DNA of 40,524 nucleotides from CAZTAK01 sp964611585 (GTDB lineage: Bacteria; Pseudomonadota; Alphaproteobacteria; SHVP01), in NCBI GenBank assembly GCA_964611585.1, contig CAZTAK010000017.1, positions 1 through 40,524 on the forward strand, given 5' to 3'. A program made the position numbers and the translations under genes. The notes beneath the pieces were generated by a model. That model worked only from the letters and a program-made list of their open reading frames with translations. It had not been told where the DNA came from and made no database searches. This document shows positions 7,868-15,821 of this stretch, piece by piece (position 1 is the first letter of the stretch; every line of letters begins with the position of its first letter).

Positions 7868-8686
7868 GTGGTGACGAAGACGACCTCCGATTCATTCAGC
7901 GAAGACCCGGCGGTGATGCCCGTTGCCGGCCCTCTGGTCGTTGATCTCGAAGGCTATGAGGGGCCATTGGACGTACTGCTGGCACTCGCGCGGACGCAAA
8001 AGGTCGATCTCACCCGGCTGTCGATTTTGCAGTTGGCGGAACAGTATCTTGCCTTCATCGCTGCAGCGCGCCGGATCCGGCTCGAACTCGCTGCCGATTA
8101 TCTGGTAATGGCGGCGTGGCTCGTCTATCTCAAGTCGCGCCTGTTGTTGCCCGACGAATCGGAAGACGAAGAGCCGACCGGGGCGGAAATGGCGGCGCGG
8201 CTTGCGTTCCAGTTGCGGCGCCTCGAGGCGATGCGGGAGGCCGGCGCCAATATCCTGTCGCGCGACCGGCTCGGTCGAGAGATTTTCGCCCGCGGCACGC
8301 CGGAAAACATCCGCATCATCCGCAACTCGGTGTTTGATCTTTCGCTATACGAATTGCTCAAGGGCTATGCGGCCTCCAAGGTGCGCGGCCACGCCAAGCC
8401 GCTGACCATCGAAGACCGCGTAATTTTTTCCATCGAGGACGCGGTCGCGCGGCTGACGCGGCTGCTGGGGTTGATGCCGTCATGGCAGGCGCTCGAGTCC
8501 TACCTGCCCGAAAGCCTCCGATCCGAGTTCGAGCGGCGCTCGGCGCTGGCGGCGACGTTCTCGGCCAGCCTCGAGTTGGCGCGCACCGGTATGCTGCGCC
8601 TGCGCCAGGGCGAGGCATTTGGTCCGATCTACATCAGGGCGGGCGAGGGACGGACCCGGCCGGCCCGCGAAGGAGCTGCGTCATGA
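7868..8686 (+). CDS. scpA: Segregation and condensation protein A
   Basis: ScpA is the kleisin that bridges SMC heads with ScpB in the bacterial condensin complex. The N-terminal LEGYEGPLDVLLALARTQKVDL and the following ILQLAEQYLAFI are diagnostic, as is YLVMAAWLVYLKSRLLLPDE in the middle; the C-terminal winged-helix part follows. Two tandem in-frame GTG codons (7868 and 7871) sit 5 and 8 bases after AGGGAA; either could start, giving 272 or 271 residues. ATG at 7917 is possible but would cut close to the conserved start. The stop overlaps the scpB ATG (ATGA). Confidence 0.93.
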   Translation: MVTKTTSDSFSEDPAVMPVAGPLVVDLEGYEGPLDVLLALARTQKVDLTRLSILQLAEQYLAFIAAARRIRLELAADYLVMAAWLVYLKSRLLLPDESEDEEPTGAEMAARLAFQLRRLEAMREAGANILSRDRLGREIFARGTPENIRIIRNSVFDLSLYELLKGYAASKVRGHAKPLTIEDRVIFSIEDAVARLTRLLGLMPSWQALESYLPESLRSEFERRSALAATFSASLELARTGMLRLRQGEAFGPIYIRAGEGRTRPAREGAAS

Positions 8687-9558
8687 GCGAGCAAGCCGAA
8701 CATCTTCGCATGCTGGAGGCGCTGCTGTTCGCGGCGGCGGAACCGCTGGACCTACCGAGCCTCGCCGCGCGTCTGCCCGACGGCGCCGACCTGCCGGCGC
8801 TGCTGACGGAACTGGCCGCGCGTCATGAGGGCCGGGGGGTGAACCTCGTCAAAGTTGCGCGCAAGTGGGCGTTTCGCACCGCGCCGGACCTCGCTTTCCT
8901 GATGGAACGCGAAAAGACCGTCACAAGGCGGCTGTCACGCGCCGCAGTCGAAACACTTGCCATCATCGCCTACCACCAGCCGGTGACCCGCGCCGAAATC
9001 GAGGAAGTTCGTGGTGTCGGGATGAGCCGCGGCACCCTCGATATGCTGATGGAGTCGAATTGGGTACGGGTTCGCGGCCGCCGCCGTTCACCCGGTCGGC
9101 CGGTGACCTACGGGACGACTGACGAGTTCCTCAATCACTTCAATCTGGAAGACATCGGCGACCTGCCGGGCGTCGAGGAACTCAAGCGCGCCGGGCTGCT
9201 ACAGCCAGACCCGTTGGCAAGCGCCACTGCCGCCGCCGGGTCCTCTATGGAGGCGTCACCTCTGGACGGTTCTCCGCTGGACAATGCGCTCGAGGAGGAG
9301 AGCCTCGGCTTGCCCGAGAACGAATCGCCGCCGAACGGGGCGGCGCCGGCGGAGGCCGCAGCTGCTCCCGACCGGGATGCCGGCGCCGGTCCCGAGGACC
9401 TCGCCGCCGATACTGCCGCCGATGCCGCCGAAGACGTGCCAGGTGATCGGCGGCCGGAACCGGAATCCGGGTCCGATTCACTCGCCGCGGCACCTGTCCA
9501 GGAACCGGAGGCCGGGGCTCAAACCTTGTCGGCGGCCACGCCAAGCGACCCTTCCTGA
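8683..9558 (+). CDS. scpB: Segregation and condensation protein B with long acidic tail
   Basis: ScpB binds ScpA and SMC. Residues about 1-185 form the usual pair of winged-helix domains, with the typical block LSRAAVETLAIIAYHQPVTRAEIEEVRGV and the later GRPVTYGTTDEFLNHFNL. The remaining roughly 105 residues are an Ala/Pro/Glu/Asp-rich, low-complexity tail that is probably disordered. A strong AAGGAG precedes the ATG, which overlaps the scpA stop. Total length is 291 residues, longer than compact ScpB proteins of about 200. It is the last gene of the rightward operon; no clear terminator follows. Confidence 0.93.
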   Translation: MSEQAEHLRMLEALLFAAAEPLDLPSLAARLPDGADLPALLTELAARHEGRGVNLVKVARKWAFRTAPDLAFLMEREKTVTRRLSRAAVETLAIIAYHQPVTRAEIEEVRGVGMSRGTLDMLMESNWVRVRGRRRSPGRPVTYGTTDEFLNHFNLEDIGDLPGVEELKRAGLLQPDPLASATAAAGSSMEASPLDGSPLDNALEEESLGLPENESPPNGAAPAEAAAAPDRDAGAGPEDLAADTAADAAEDVPGDRRPEPESGSDSLAAAPVQEPEAGAQTLSAATPSDPS

Positions 9559-9783
9559 GCCGAAATCGGGCGGCGGTGCAGATTTGCGCTGATTGCCCGT
9601 ATCCGCCGGTTGCCCGAATTCAACCTTGATTGGTTGCGCGTTCGGTATCGTGAATTTGCGGGCTGGCTTGTGGTCGCGCCACGGTGCCCCGCAGGGTGTG
9701 AGCGCTTCCGCCGGTTAGTCTCGAATTGGAGCGGGTCGAGGCCACCGGACGGCGGTGGCGCGCACGACCCTGAAAGACCCGAA
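9559..9783. other. Non-coding gap after scpB
   Basis: This is the first part of a 521-base gap before the iron operon. I see no convincing gene, RNA or terminator here; the short ORFs show no recognisable protein. The remainder of the gap holds a dispersed repeat (9784-9913) and an inverted repeat (9989-10065), described separately. Confidence 0.6.
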
Positions 9784-9913
9784 AGCGCAATATCCGAACC
9801 GATTGCGTCCGCGCGATTCAAACTCTTCTGGTGTAATGTCTCCACTTTTCAATATGTTAGGGCCGTTTCATCCGTTCAGTGATCGGCGAAAGCGATTCCA
9901 TCAGAATGGATGC
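9784..9913 (-). repeat. Copy 1 of a dispersed 130-base structured repeat
   Basis: Reading the minus strand from 9913 to 9784, this aligns nearly end to end with 27771-27900 on the plus strand. Shared blocks include ATGGAATCGCTTTCG, GATCACTGAACGGAT, AGTGGAGA and TTCGGATATTGC. A sub-hairpin (ATCG-GCGAAAG-CGAT on the plus strand) sits between imperfect outer arms at one end. This copy is more diverged in its outer arm than copy 2. Size and mosaic palindromes recall the intergenic mosaic elements of rhizobia, but sequence identity to those was not tested. Confidence 0.75.
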
Positions 9914-9988
9914 GGCTTTTCTGTGCAGGCAACGAAGGCCGCTGCTGAAATCCGTGGCGGTGCGGAGTGATGCCACAGCTTGATGCAT

Positions 9989-10065
9989 GTTAATGCGACT
10001 GATTGGCAATTGCATTACCTAACCCGAAGGAATATTTGGTGCGAATGCCAATCAGTCGCAATAAC
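9989..10065. promoter_or_regulatory. Paired palindromic operator candidates upstream of the iron transporter
   Basis: GTTAATGCGACTGATTGGCA (9989-10008) recurs in inverted form at 10046-10065 with 19 of 20 bases matching and 37 bases between. Each arm holds a 15-base imperfect palindrome of the form TGCnAnTnAnTnGCA, a 7-1-7 layout like binding sites of Fur-family regulators in Alphaproteobacteria. The second arm ends 14 bases before the transporter's start codon. Repression by iron through a Fur-type protein is the natural inference, unproven. No clear -35/-10 pair was identified between the arms. Confidence 0.6.
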
Positions 10066-10079
10066 CGGGAAATAGAGTT

Positions 10080-11132
10080 ATGAACGCGCCGACCCTAAAG
10101 ACCCTCCGTAGCAATCGCTTTCTGGCAGCTGCCGGTGCGGTTCTCGCGTTGATCGTGAGCTTGGGCTCGGTTGCCCAGGCCGCCGAGGTCAACGTCTACT
10201 CCCATCGCAAGGAAGCCTTGATTCGGCCGCAGCTGGAGGCCTTTACGGCTAAGACCGGCATCGAGGTCAACCTCATTACCGGCGGCGCCGATACCCTGCT
10301 GGAGCGGGTGCGGAGCGAGGGCCGCAATAGTCCCGCCGACGTCATTCTCACCAGCGATGCCGCGCGCCTGCACAAGGCCAAGTCGCTCGGCCTGCTGCAG
10401 CCGCTCGATTCGGAAGCAATCGAACGGGCGGTTCCGGAAACCCGCCGCGACCCCGACGGTTACTGGACCGGGCTCAGTATCCGGGCGCGCCCGATCTTCT
10501 ATTCGCCTGACCGGGTGAGCCCGGCGGAACTTTCCACCTACGAGGCGCTGACCGACGACGTGTGGCGGGGCCGCATCCTGATCCGCTCCTCCAGCAATAT
10601 CTATAACCAGTCTCTATTGGCGTCGATGATTGCCGAGTCGGGTCAGGAACAGGCTGAGATTTGGGCCCGCGGCATGGTCGCCAACTTCGCCCGCAAGCCC
10701 CAGGGTGGCGATACCGATCAGTTGCGGGCGCTGGCGGCCGGTGAGGGCGACGTCGCCATCGCGAATACCTACTACTACGGGCGCCTGCTCGCCTCGAGCA
10801 AGGATGCGGACCGCGCGGTTGCGGGCAAGATTGCCATATTCTGGCCAAACCAGAACGGACGCGGGGCCCACATCAACATTTCGGGCGGGGCGATTGCCGC
10901 CCACGCTCCAAACCCGGAGGCGGCGCGCCAGCTTCTCGAATTCCTCGTTTCACCCGAGGCCCAGCGCATCTATGCCCAGGTCGATCACGAATTTCCAATC
11001 CGCAACAACGTCGGGTTGTCGCCGATCGTCGCCGGCATGGGTGAATTCAAGCCGCACGAACTACCCTTTGTGCGGTATGGCGAACTCAACGCCGAGGCAG
11101 TGCGAATCTTCGACCGCGCCGGTTGGCGCTAG
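10080..11132 (+). CDS. fbpA: Ferric iron ABC transporter, periplasmic substrate-binding protein
   Basis: The 350-residue protein begins with a signal peptide (residues 1-34, charged start, hydrophobic core LAAAGAVLALIVSLGS, cleavage AQA/AEV). The mature protein opens EVNVYSHRKE, as in FbpA/FutA/AfuA iron-binding proteins, and has the tyrosine cluster TYYYGRLL at residues 230-237, which in this family supplies phenolate ligands to Fe(III). PADVILTSDAARLHKAK fits the hinge region. It is the first gene of an apparent operon with a fused permease and an ATPase, and lies just after paired palindromes likely to confer iron control. Whether bare Fe(III) or a chelate is bound is not decidable here. 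Confidence 0.92.
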   Translation: MNAPTLKTLRSNRFLAAAGAVLALIVSLGSVAQAAEVNVYSHRKEALIRPQLEAFTAKTGIEVNLITGGADTLLERVRSEGRNSPADVILTSDAARLHKAKSLGLLQPLDSEAIERAVPETRRDPDGYWTGLSIRARPIFYSPDRVSPAELSTYEALTDDVWRGRILIRSSSNIYNQSLLASMIAESGQEQAEIWARGMVANFARKPQGGDTDQLRALAAGEGDVAIANTYYYGRLLASSKDADRAVAGKIAIFWPNQNGRGAHINISGGAIAAHAPNPEAARQLLEFLVSPEAQRIYAQVDHEFPIRNNVGLSPIVAGMGEFKPHELPFVRYGELNAEAVRIFDRAGWR

Positions 11133-11314
11133 ACCGGTTTTCGGTCCGGCGGAACCAGGCCCGGCCATCACCAGGCATTGAATGAGCCCGCAATCAGGGG
11201 GGAATCGCAGGATGGGCCGGACGACCGATAACGCCGCGCCACGGCTGCGGCGATTCGGTATGCGCGCAGGGGGCCGCATCCGGCCCGTGTCGCCGCGGCC
11301 GGCGGGATGAACCC

Positions 11315-13003
11315 GTGACGACGCCCTCCATTCCCGACGCGATCATTCTCCGTCGTGCCGCAACCGCGCGGCCGCAAGGCGCTTGGGGTCTCTATGGCCT
11401 GGCGGTGGCGGCGCTGGTGTCGATCCCGGTGCTGGTGGTGTTCAGCTCGGTCTTCAGGCCGACGGGCGAAGCCTGGGCGCACCTCGTCGATACGGTACTC
11501 TGGGATTACATCGCCAATACCATCTGGATCGTAGTCGGGGTCGGATTGACGACTCTGGTGACAGGTGTCGTCACCGCCTGGCTGGTGACGACCTGCCGCT
11601 TTCCGGGGCGGCCGGTGTTCGAGTGGGCGCTGTTGTTGCCGCTGGCGGTCCCGTCCTATGCCATCGCCTTCACTTACGCCGGAATGTTCGAATTCGCGGG
11701 TCCGGTGCAGACAGCATTGCGCGACGCCTTCGAATTGACCCGCCAGGATTACTGGTTTCCTGAAATACGCAGCACCGGCGGTGCCGTCTTTGTCATGGGG
11801 CTGGTCCTTTATCCCTACGTCTACCTGCTGGCGCGCGCGGCCTTTCTCGAGCAATCCGTGTGCGTGCTTGAGGCGAGCCGGACCTTGGGGCGCGGGCCGT
11901 GGAGCGGGTTCCTGCAGGTGGCCCTGCCGCTTGCGCGTCCGGCGATCGCGACCGGGGTCGCGTTGGCCCTGATGGAGGCGCTCTCGGAATTCGGCGCCGT
12001 TCAGTTCCTGGCCGTCGATACTTTTACCACCGGCATCTACCGCACCTGGTTCGGCCTCGGCGATGCGAACGCGGCGGCGCAGTTGGCCGCCATGCTTCTG
12101 ACGCTGGTCCTCGTATTCCTGGTGCTGGAACGGACTTCGCGCGGGCGGGCGCGCTATTACCACACCACCACCCGTTACCGCCCGCTGCCCGGCTATCGCC
12201 TCAAAGGGGTTCGCATGTGGCTTGCGGTCCTCGCCTGTCTTTTGCCGGTGTCGTTCGGGTTTCTTCTGCCGGCCGCGCAAATGCTGGCGTGGGCCATCGA
12301 GACCGCAGACGTGACCTTTGATCGGGCGTTGGTGGGGCTGTTGTGGAATTCGGTTTCGCTGGCCGCGGTTGCGGCGGTTGCGGCGGTTTTGGTAGCGATC
12401 GTTCTCGCCTACGGCCGCCGCCTCAGTCCGACCCGGACCAACCAGGTCGTGACCCATTTTGCCAGTATGGGCTATGCGATCCCGGGGTCGGTGCTGGCGA
12501 TCGGGATTCTGCTGCCGTTTGCGTGGGCGGACAACACTTTCGACGCTTTCATGCGCGCGAACTTCGGCGTCTCGACCGGGCTCGTTCTTAGCGGAACGCT
12601 TGTGGCGCTGATATTCGCCTATGTCGTGCGGTTTCTCGCGATTTCGTTCAACACCGTTGATTCGAGCCTTGCCAAGGTCACGCCCAACATGGATGGTGCG
12701 GCCCGCTCGCTGGGCTTGCGTCCGGGTGCCACGTTCTTGCGGGTGCACATGCCGATCATGGGGGGCTCGCTTCTGACTGCTGGCCTCCTGGTGTTCGTTG
12801 ACGTGATGAAGGAACTACCGGCGACGCTGATCATGCGGCCTTTCGATTTCAATACACTCGCCGTGCGCGCCTTTGAACTTGCCGCCGACGAACGCCTCAC
12901 CGAGTCGGCGACACCCGCGCTCGCGATCGTCGCCGCCGGGCTGATCCCGGTGATCCTGCTCAGCCGCGCGATCGCGCGCTCGCGCCCCGGCCTTGGCGCC
13001 TGA
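11315..13003 (+). CDS. fbpB: Ferric iron ABC transporter, fused double permease
   Basis: A 562-residue inner-membrane protein made of two homologous permease halves of about six membrane segments each. Each half has its EAA-type loop that contacts the ATPase: LEASRTLGRGPWSGFLQVAL in the first and DGAARSLGLRPGATFLRVHM in the second. This fused arrangement is typical of FbpB/AfuB iron permeases. The start is a GTG at 11315. A 182-base gap separates it from fbpA; part of the fbpA tail contains GACCGGTTTTCGGTC, a weak stem that could attenuate expression between binding protein and permease. One base separates its stop from the ATPase start. Confidence 0.92.
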   Translation: MTTPSIPDAIILRRAATARPQGAWGLYGLAVAALVSIPVLVVFSSVFRPTGEAWAHLVDTVLWDYIANTIWIVVGVGLTTLVTGVVTAWLVTTCRFPGRPVFEWALLLPLAVPSYAIAFTYAGMFEFAGPVQTALRDAFELTRQDYWFPEIRSTGGAVFVMGLVLYPYVYLLARAAFLEQSVCVLEASRTLGRGPWSGFLQVALPLARPAIATGVALALMEALSEFGAVQFLAVDTFTTGIYRTWFGLGDANAAAQLAAMLLTLVLVFLVLERTSRGRARYYHTTTRYRPLPGYRLKGVRMWLAVLACLLPVSFGFLLPAAQMLAWAIETADVTFDRALVGLLWNSVSLAAVAAVAAVLVAIVLAYGRRLSPTRTNQVVTHFASMGYAIPGSVLAIGILLPFAWADNTFDAFMRANFGVSTGLVLSGTLVALIFAYVVRFLAISFNTVDSSLAKVTPNMDGAARSLGLRPGATFLRVHMPIMGGSLLTAGLLVFVDVMKELPATLIMRPFDFNTLAVRAFELAADERLTESATPALAIVAAGLIPVILLSRAIARSRPGLGA

Positions 13004-13004
13004 C

Positions 13005-14042
13005 ATGGGTCTCGTTCTGGAGGGGGTCACCCACCGCTACGGTGCCCTCGAGGCGGTCGCCGGATTCTCGCTGGCCGTCGAGCCGGGCGAGGTGGTGTGT
13101 CTGGTGGGACCCTCGGGGTGCGGCAAATCGACGGTCCTGAGACTTGCCGCGGGCCTCGAACCCCTCCAGACCGGTCGGATCTCTATCGACGGCCGAGTGG
13201 TTGCTGGCGAGGGGCGCACCGTGCCCCCCGAGGACCGCCATATCGGCCTGGTATTTCAGGACTTCGCCCTGTTTCCGCACCTTTCGGTGCTCGACAATGT
13301 GGCGTTCGGGATGCGCGAGGGGGCGGTGTCGGCCCGCCGCGCTCGGGCGCGAGCCCTACTGGATCGGCTGGGTATGGCGGATTTCGCCACAGCGTATCCC
13401 CATTCGCTGTCGGGCGGCGAGCAACAGCGCGTGGCCCTGGCCCGGGCACTGGCCGCGGGCCCGCAACTAATGCTGCTGGACGAGCCGTTTTCCGGCCTCG
13501 ACGTGCGTCTGCGCGATTCGGTGCGCGACGACACTCTGGCCCTGCTCAAAGAGGCGGGGACGCCAGTGCTTTTGGTCACCCACGATCCCGAGGAAGCGAT
13601 GCGCATGGCAGACCGGATTGCGGTGATGCGCCGCGGACGGCTGGTGCAGGTCGGCCCGCCGGACTTGATCTACGATCAGCCTGAGGACTTTTTCGTCGCC
13701 GATTTTTTCGGAAATATCAACGCATTGGAAGGCGTTGTTGAAGGAAATTCTGTAACGACGGCGCTGGGGCCCCTGGCCCTCAACCGGGGGCGTCCCAACG
13801 GACCTCTCACGGTTGCTGTCCGCAACGAAGGCATCCGGATCTGGACGGCGAGCGCCAATGCCCGCGGCGTTCCGGCCCGGGTCGAAAATGCCCGGTTGCT
13901 GGGACCGTTTGCAATCGTGACGCTGGCTCTCTATTCCGGCCCTACCGTGAACGCGCACGTCCCGGCGGCGGCCATGCCTGAACCCGGTCAGAAGGTTCAC
14001 GTCGATTTTGATCCGGCGCAGGCTTTTGTTTTTCCGCGATAA
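13005..14042 (+). CDS. fbpC: Ferric iron ABC transporter, ATP-binding protein
   Basis: The 345-residue ATPase powers the permease. Motifs in order: Walker A GPSGCGKST (35-43), Q-loop VFQDFALFPHLSV, signature LSGGEQQRVALARALA, Walker B LMLLDEPFSGLD and switch-loop LLVTHDPEEAMRMADRI. The C-terminal ~110 residues form a TOBE-like extension as in FbpC/PotA-type ATPases. I chose ATG 13005, one base after the permease stop; 12993 would overlap the permease end and adds nothing conserved. No clear terminator follows before tatA. Confidence 0.93.
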   Translation: MGLVLEGVTHRYGALEAVAGFSLAVEPGEVVCLVGPSGCGKSTVLRLAAGLEPLQTGRISIDGRVVAGEGRTVPPEDRHIGLVFQDFALFPHLSVLDNVAFGMREGAVSARRARARALLDRLGMADFATAYPHSLSGGEQQRVALARALAAGPQLMLLDEPFSGLDVRLRDSVRDDTLALLKEAGTPVLLVTHDPEEAMRMADRIAVMRRGRLVQVGPPDLIYDQPEDFFVADFFGNINALEGVVEGNSVTTALGPLALNRGRPNGPLTVAVRNEGIRIWTASANARGVPARVENARLLGPFAIVTLALYSGPTVNAHVPAAAMPEPGQKVHVDFDPAQAFVFPR

Positions 14043-14168
14043 CCCCTACATAGGGAGGCGGCAGAGTGCCCCTTGGCCGGGTACGGCTGGTGCATTTGCG
14101 CCGCGAGAGTGATTTCGCCGTTGTGGTAAGATCGGGGAGTAAACCCCCGCAGAATCAGGAGTTTTCAA

Positions 14169-14381
14169 ATGGGGATTAGTTTCTGGCAAATTCTGGTCGT
14201 CCTTGTTCTTGTGCTGCTGTTGTTCGGGCGAGGCAAGATTTCCAATTTGATGGGTGATCTTGCCAAGGGCATCAAGAGCTTCAAGCGGGGCATGGCCGAA
14301 GACGATTCGTCGGTCGAAGCCAAGACCGAAACCGCCAAGACCGAAGCCGTCGCCGGCGAAGACAAGGCCGCGCAAAGCTAG
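14169..14381 (+). CDS. tatA: Twin-arginine translocase subunit TatA
   Basis: A 70-residue protein with one N-terminal membrane helix (ISFWQILVVLVLVLLLFG), the hinge FGRGKISNLMGDLAKGIKSFKRGM amphipathic helix and a short acidic tail, all standard for TatA, the pore-forming subunit that moves folded proteins across the inner membrane. AGGAG sits 7 bases before the ATG. It is followed after 51 bases by tatB and then tatC, the usual alphaproteobacterial order. In the 126-base leader region GGGGAGTAAACCCC can form a small hairpin and GTAAGAT is a possible -10. Confidence 0.93.
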   Translation: MGISFWQILVVLVLVLLLFGRGKISNLMGDLAKGIKSFKRGMAEDDSSVEAKTETAKTEAVAGEDKAAQS

Positions 14382-14432
14382 ACCGCGCGCGCCCGCACCC
14401 CGACCCCGCGCGCGGGCCGGCAGGAAACCGCT

Positions 14433-14927
14433 ATGCTCGACATCGGCTGGACCGAACTGCTCGTGGTTGCGCTCGTCCTGTTAATCGTGGTCGGACCCAA
14501 GGACCTGCCACGGGTGTTGCGGACGGTCGGGCGCTGGACCGCCAAGGCGCGCTCGCTGGCGCGCGAGTTCCAGGTCTCGATCGACGATATGGCCCGGGAG
14601 ACGGACCTGGCCGACATGAAACGCGAGTTGAACTCCATTTCGTCCACAGGGATCGCCAAGAACATCGAAGACCAGATCGATCCCACCGGCTCCCTGGCGC
14701 GGGCGTCCGCCGAGACCGTTGGCAAGACCCCGGCGGCGACGGATGAGGAGCAGGCGACACCTGCGGCCGAGGAGCAGGTGACACCTGCGGCCGATGCGAA
14801 GAGAGAAATCGATTCCCCGGTCGGCGCCGACGCTGAAACACGCGAACCGGCCGACGCGGCGACGACAGCGCCCGTTCCCCCGGAAGCCGCGAACCAGGAG
14901 CCATCCCGTAAGACGGCGGATGCCTGA
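14433..14927 (+). CDS. tatB: Twin-arginine translocase subunit TatB
   Basis: The 164-residue protein begins MLDIGWTELLVVALVLLIVV with the conserved glutamate at residue 8 and the following GPKDLPRVLRTVGRW, the TatB version of the hinge. An amphipathic helix with KARSLAREFQ leads to a long Ala/Thr/Glu-rich tail that is probably disordered. In the tail a short duplicated segment, EEQATPAAEEQVTPAA, is visible. TatB forms the twin-arginine signal receptor with TatC, which begins only two bases after its stop. Confidence 0.93.
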   Translation: MLDIGWTELLVVALVLLIVVGPKDLPRVLRTVGRWTAKARSLAREFQVSIDDMARETDLADMKRELNSISSTGIAKNIEDQIDPTGSLARASAETVGKTPAATDEEQATPAAEEQVTPAADAKREIDSPVGADAETREPADAATTAPVPPEAANQEPSRKTADA

Positions 14928-14929
14928 CC

Positions 14930-15730
14930 GTGGCTGACGACACCGCCGAAGAACAACGGATCGAATCCAGCAAGGCGCCGCTACTCGAGCACCTGGTCGA
15001 ACTGCGGACCCGGCTGCTGCGCACCACGATCGTGTTCGCAGTCTTTTTTGTCGTGTGTTTCGTCTTTGCCGAAGACATCTACAATTTCCTGGTTCAGCCC
15101 CTGGCCGACCTGTTCGAGGGACAGGAGAACCGCCGGCTCATTTACACGGCGCTGCACGAGACGTTCTTTTCGTTCCTGAAGGTGTCGTTCTTCGGGGCAC
15201 TGTTCCTGACGTTTCCGTATCTGGCCGCGCAAATCTGGAAGTTCGCCGCGCCGGGCCTCTACAAGAACGAACGGCGCGCCTTTATGCCGTTTCTGGTGGC
15301 GACGCCCGTCCTGTTCGTCATGGGCGGGGCGCTGGTCTACTACTTTATCTTCCCGCTCGCCTGGTCGTTTTTCCTGAGCTTCGAGACGCTGGGAGGCGAA
15401 GGGACATTGCCGATCCAGCTTGAAGCCAAGGTCAGCGAATATCTCGGCCTGGTGATGAAGCTGATCTTCGCCTTCGGCCTCAGCTTCCAGCTTCCCGTGG
15501 TGCTGACGCTGCTGGCCCGTGCCGGCATTGTGAGCTCGAAATCTTTGGCGGCGAAGCGCAAGTACACCATCGTTGTCGCGTTCATCGGCGCCGCCATCCT
15601 GACTCCGCCCGACCTGATCAGTCAGATCGGTCTCGGCGTGCCGATCCTGCTTCTGTACGAAATCTCGATCCTTTCGGCACGCTTCGTCGAGCGCCAACGC
15701 GCCGCCCGCGAGGCGTCCGAATCCGCCTGA
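14930..15730 (+). CDS. tatC: Twin-arginine translocase subunit TatC
   Basis: A 266-residue inner-membrane protein with six hydrophobic segments. Family blocks: PLLEHLVELRTRLLRT near the N-terminus (the signal-peptide-binding region), the periplasmic loop after the first helix, FPYLAAQIWKFAAPGLYKNERR, and LTPPDLISQIGLGVPILLLYEISI at the end. The start is a GTG at 14930, two bases after the tatB stop. TatC with TatB recognises twin-arginine signals. The following 91-base gap holds a candidate serS promoter. Confidence 0.95.
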   Translation: MADDTAEEQRIESSKAPLLEHLVELRTRLLRTTIVFAVFFVVCFVFAEDIYNFLVQPLADLFEGQENRRLIYTALHETFFSFLKVSFFGALFLTFPYLAAQIWKFAAPGLYKNERRAFMPFLVATPVLFVMGGALVYYFIFPLAWSFFLSFETLGGEGTLPIQLEAKVSEYLGLVMKLIFAFGLSFQLPVVLTLLARAGIVSSKSLAAKRKYTIVVAFIGAAILTPPDLISQIGLGVPILLLYEISILSARFVERQRAAREASESA

Positions 15731-15742
15731 TCGAGCCGGCGC

Positions 15743-15771
15743 TGGACGCGAACCACACCCGCGCTTATAAC
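15743..15771 (+). promoter_or_regulatory. Candidate serS promoter
   Basis: TGGACG (15743-15748), 17 bases, TATAAC (15766-15771), then a GC-rich GGCCCCG. RNA would start near 15778, leaving a leader of about 44 bases. The discriminator resembles those before yajC, dgt, queA and ssb. Confidence 0.4.
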
Positions 15772-15821
15772 GGCCCCGACTTTGGGCGCTTGCCGTGCGC
15801 CCCCGCCGGCGTCCGCACCCA

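Noticed and set aside
11168..12748. 526-codon open frame on the minus strand
   Set aside because: It is antisense to the iron permease; its product is Arg/Gln/His-rich, typical of the complement of a hydrophobic gene in GC-rich DNA.
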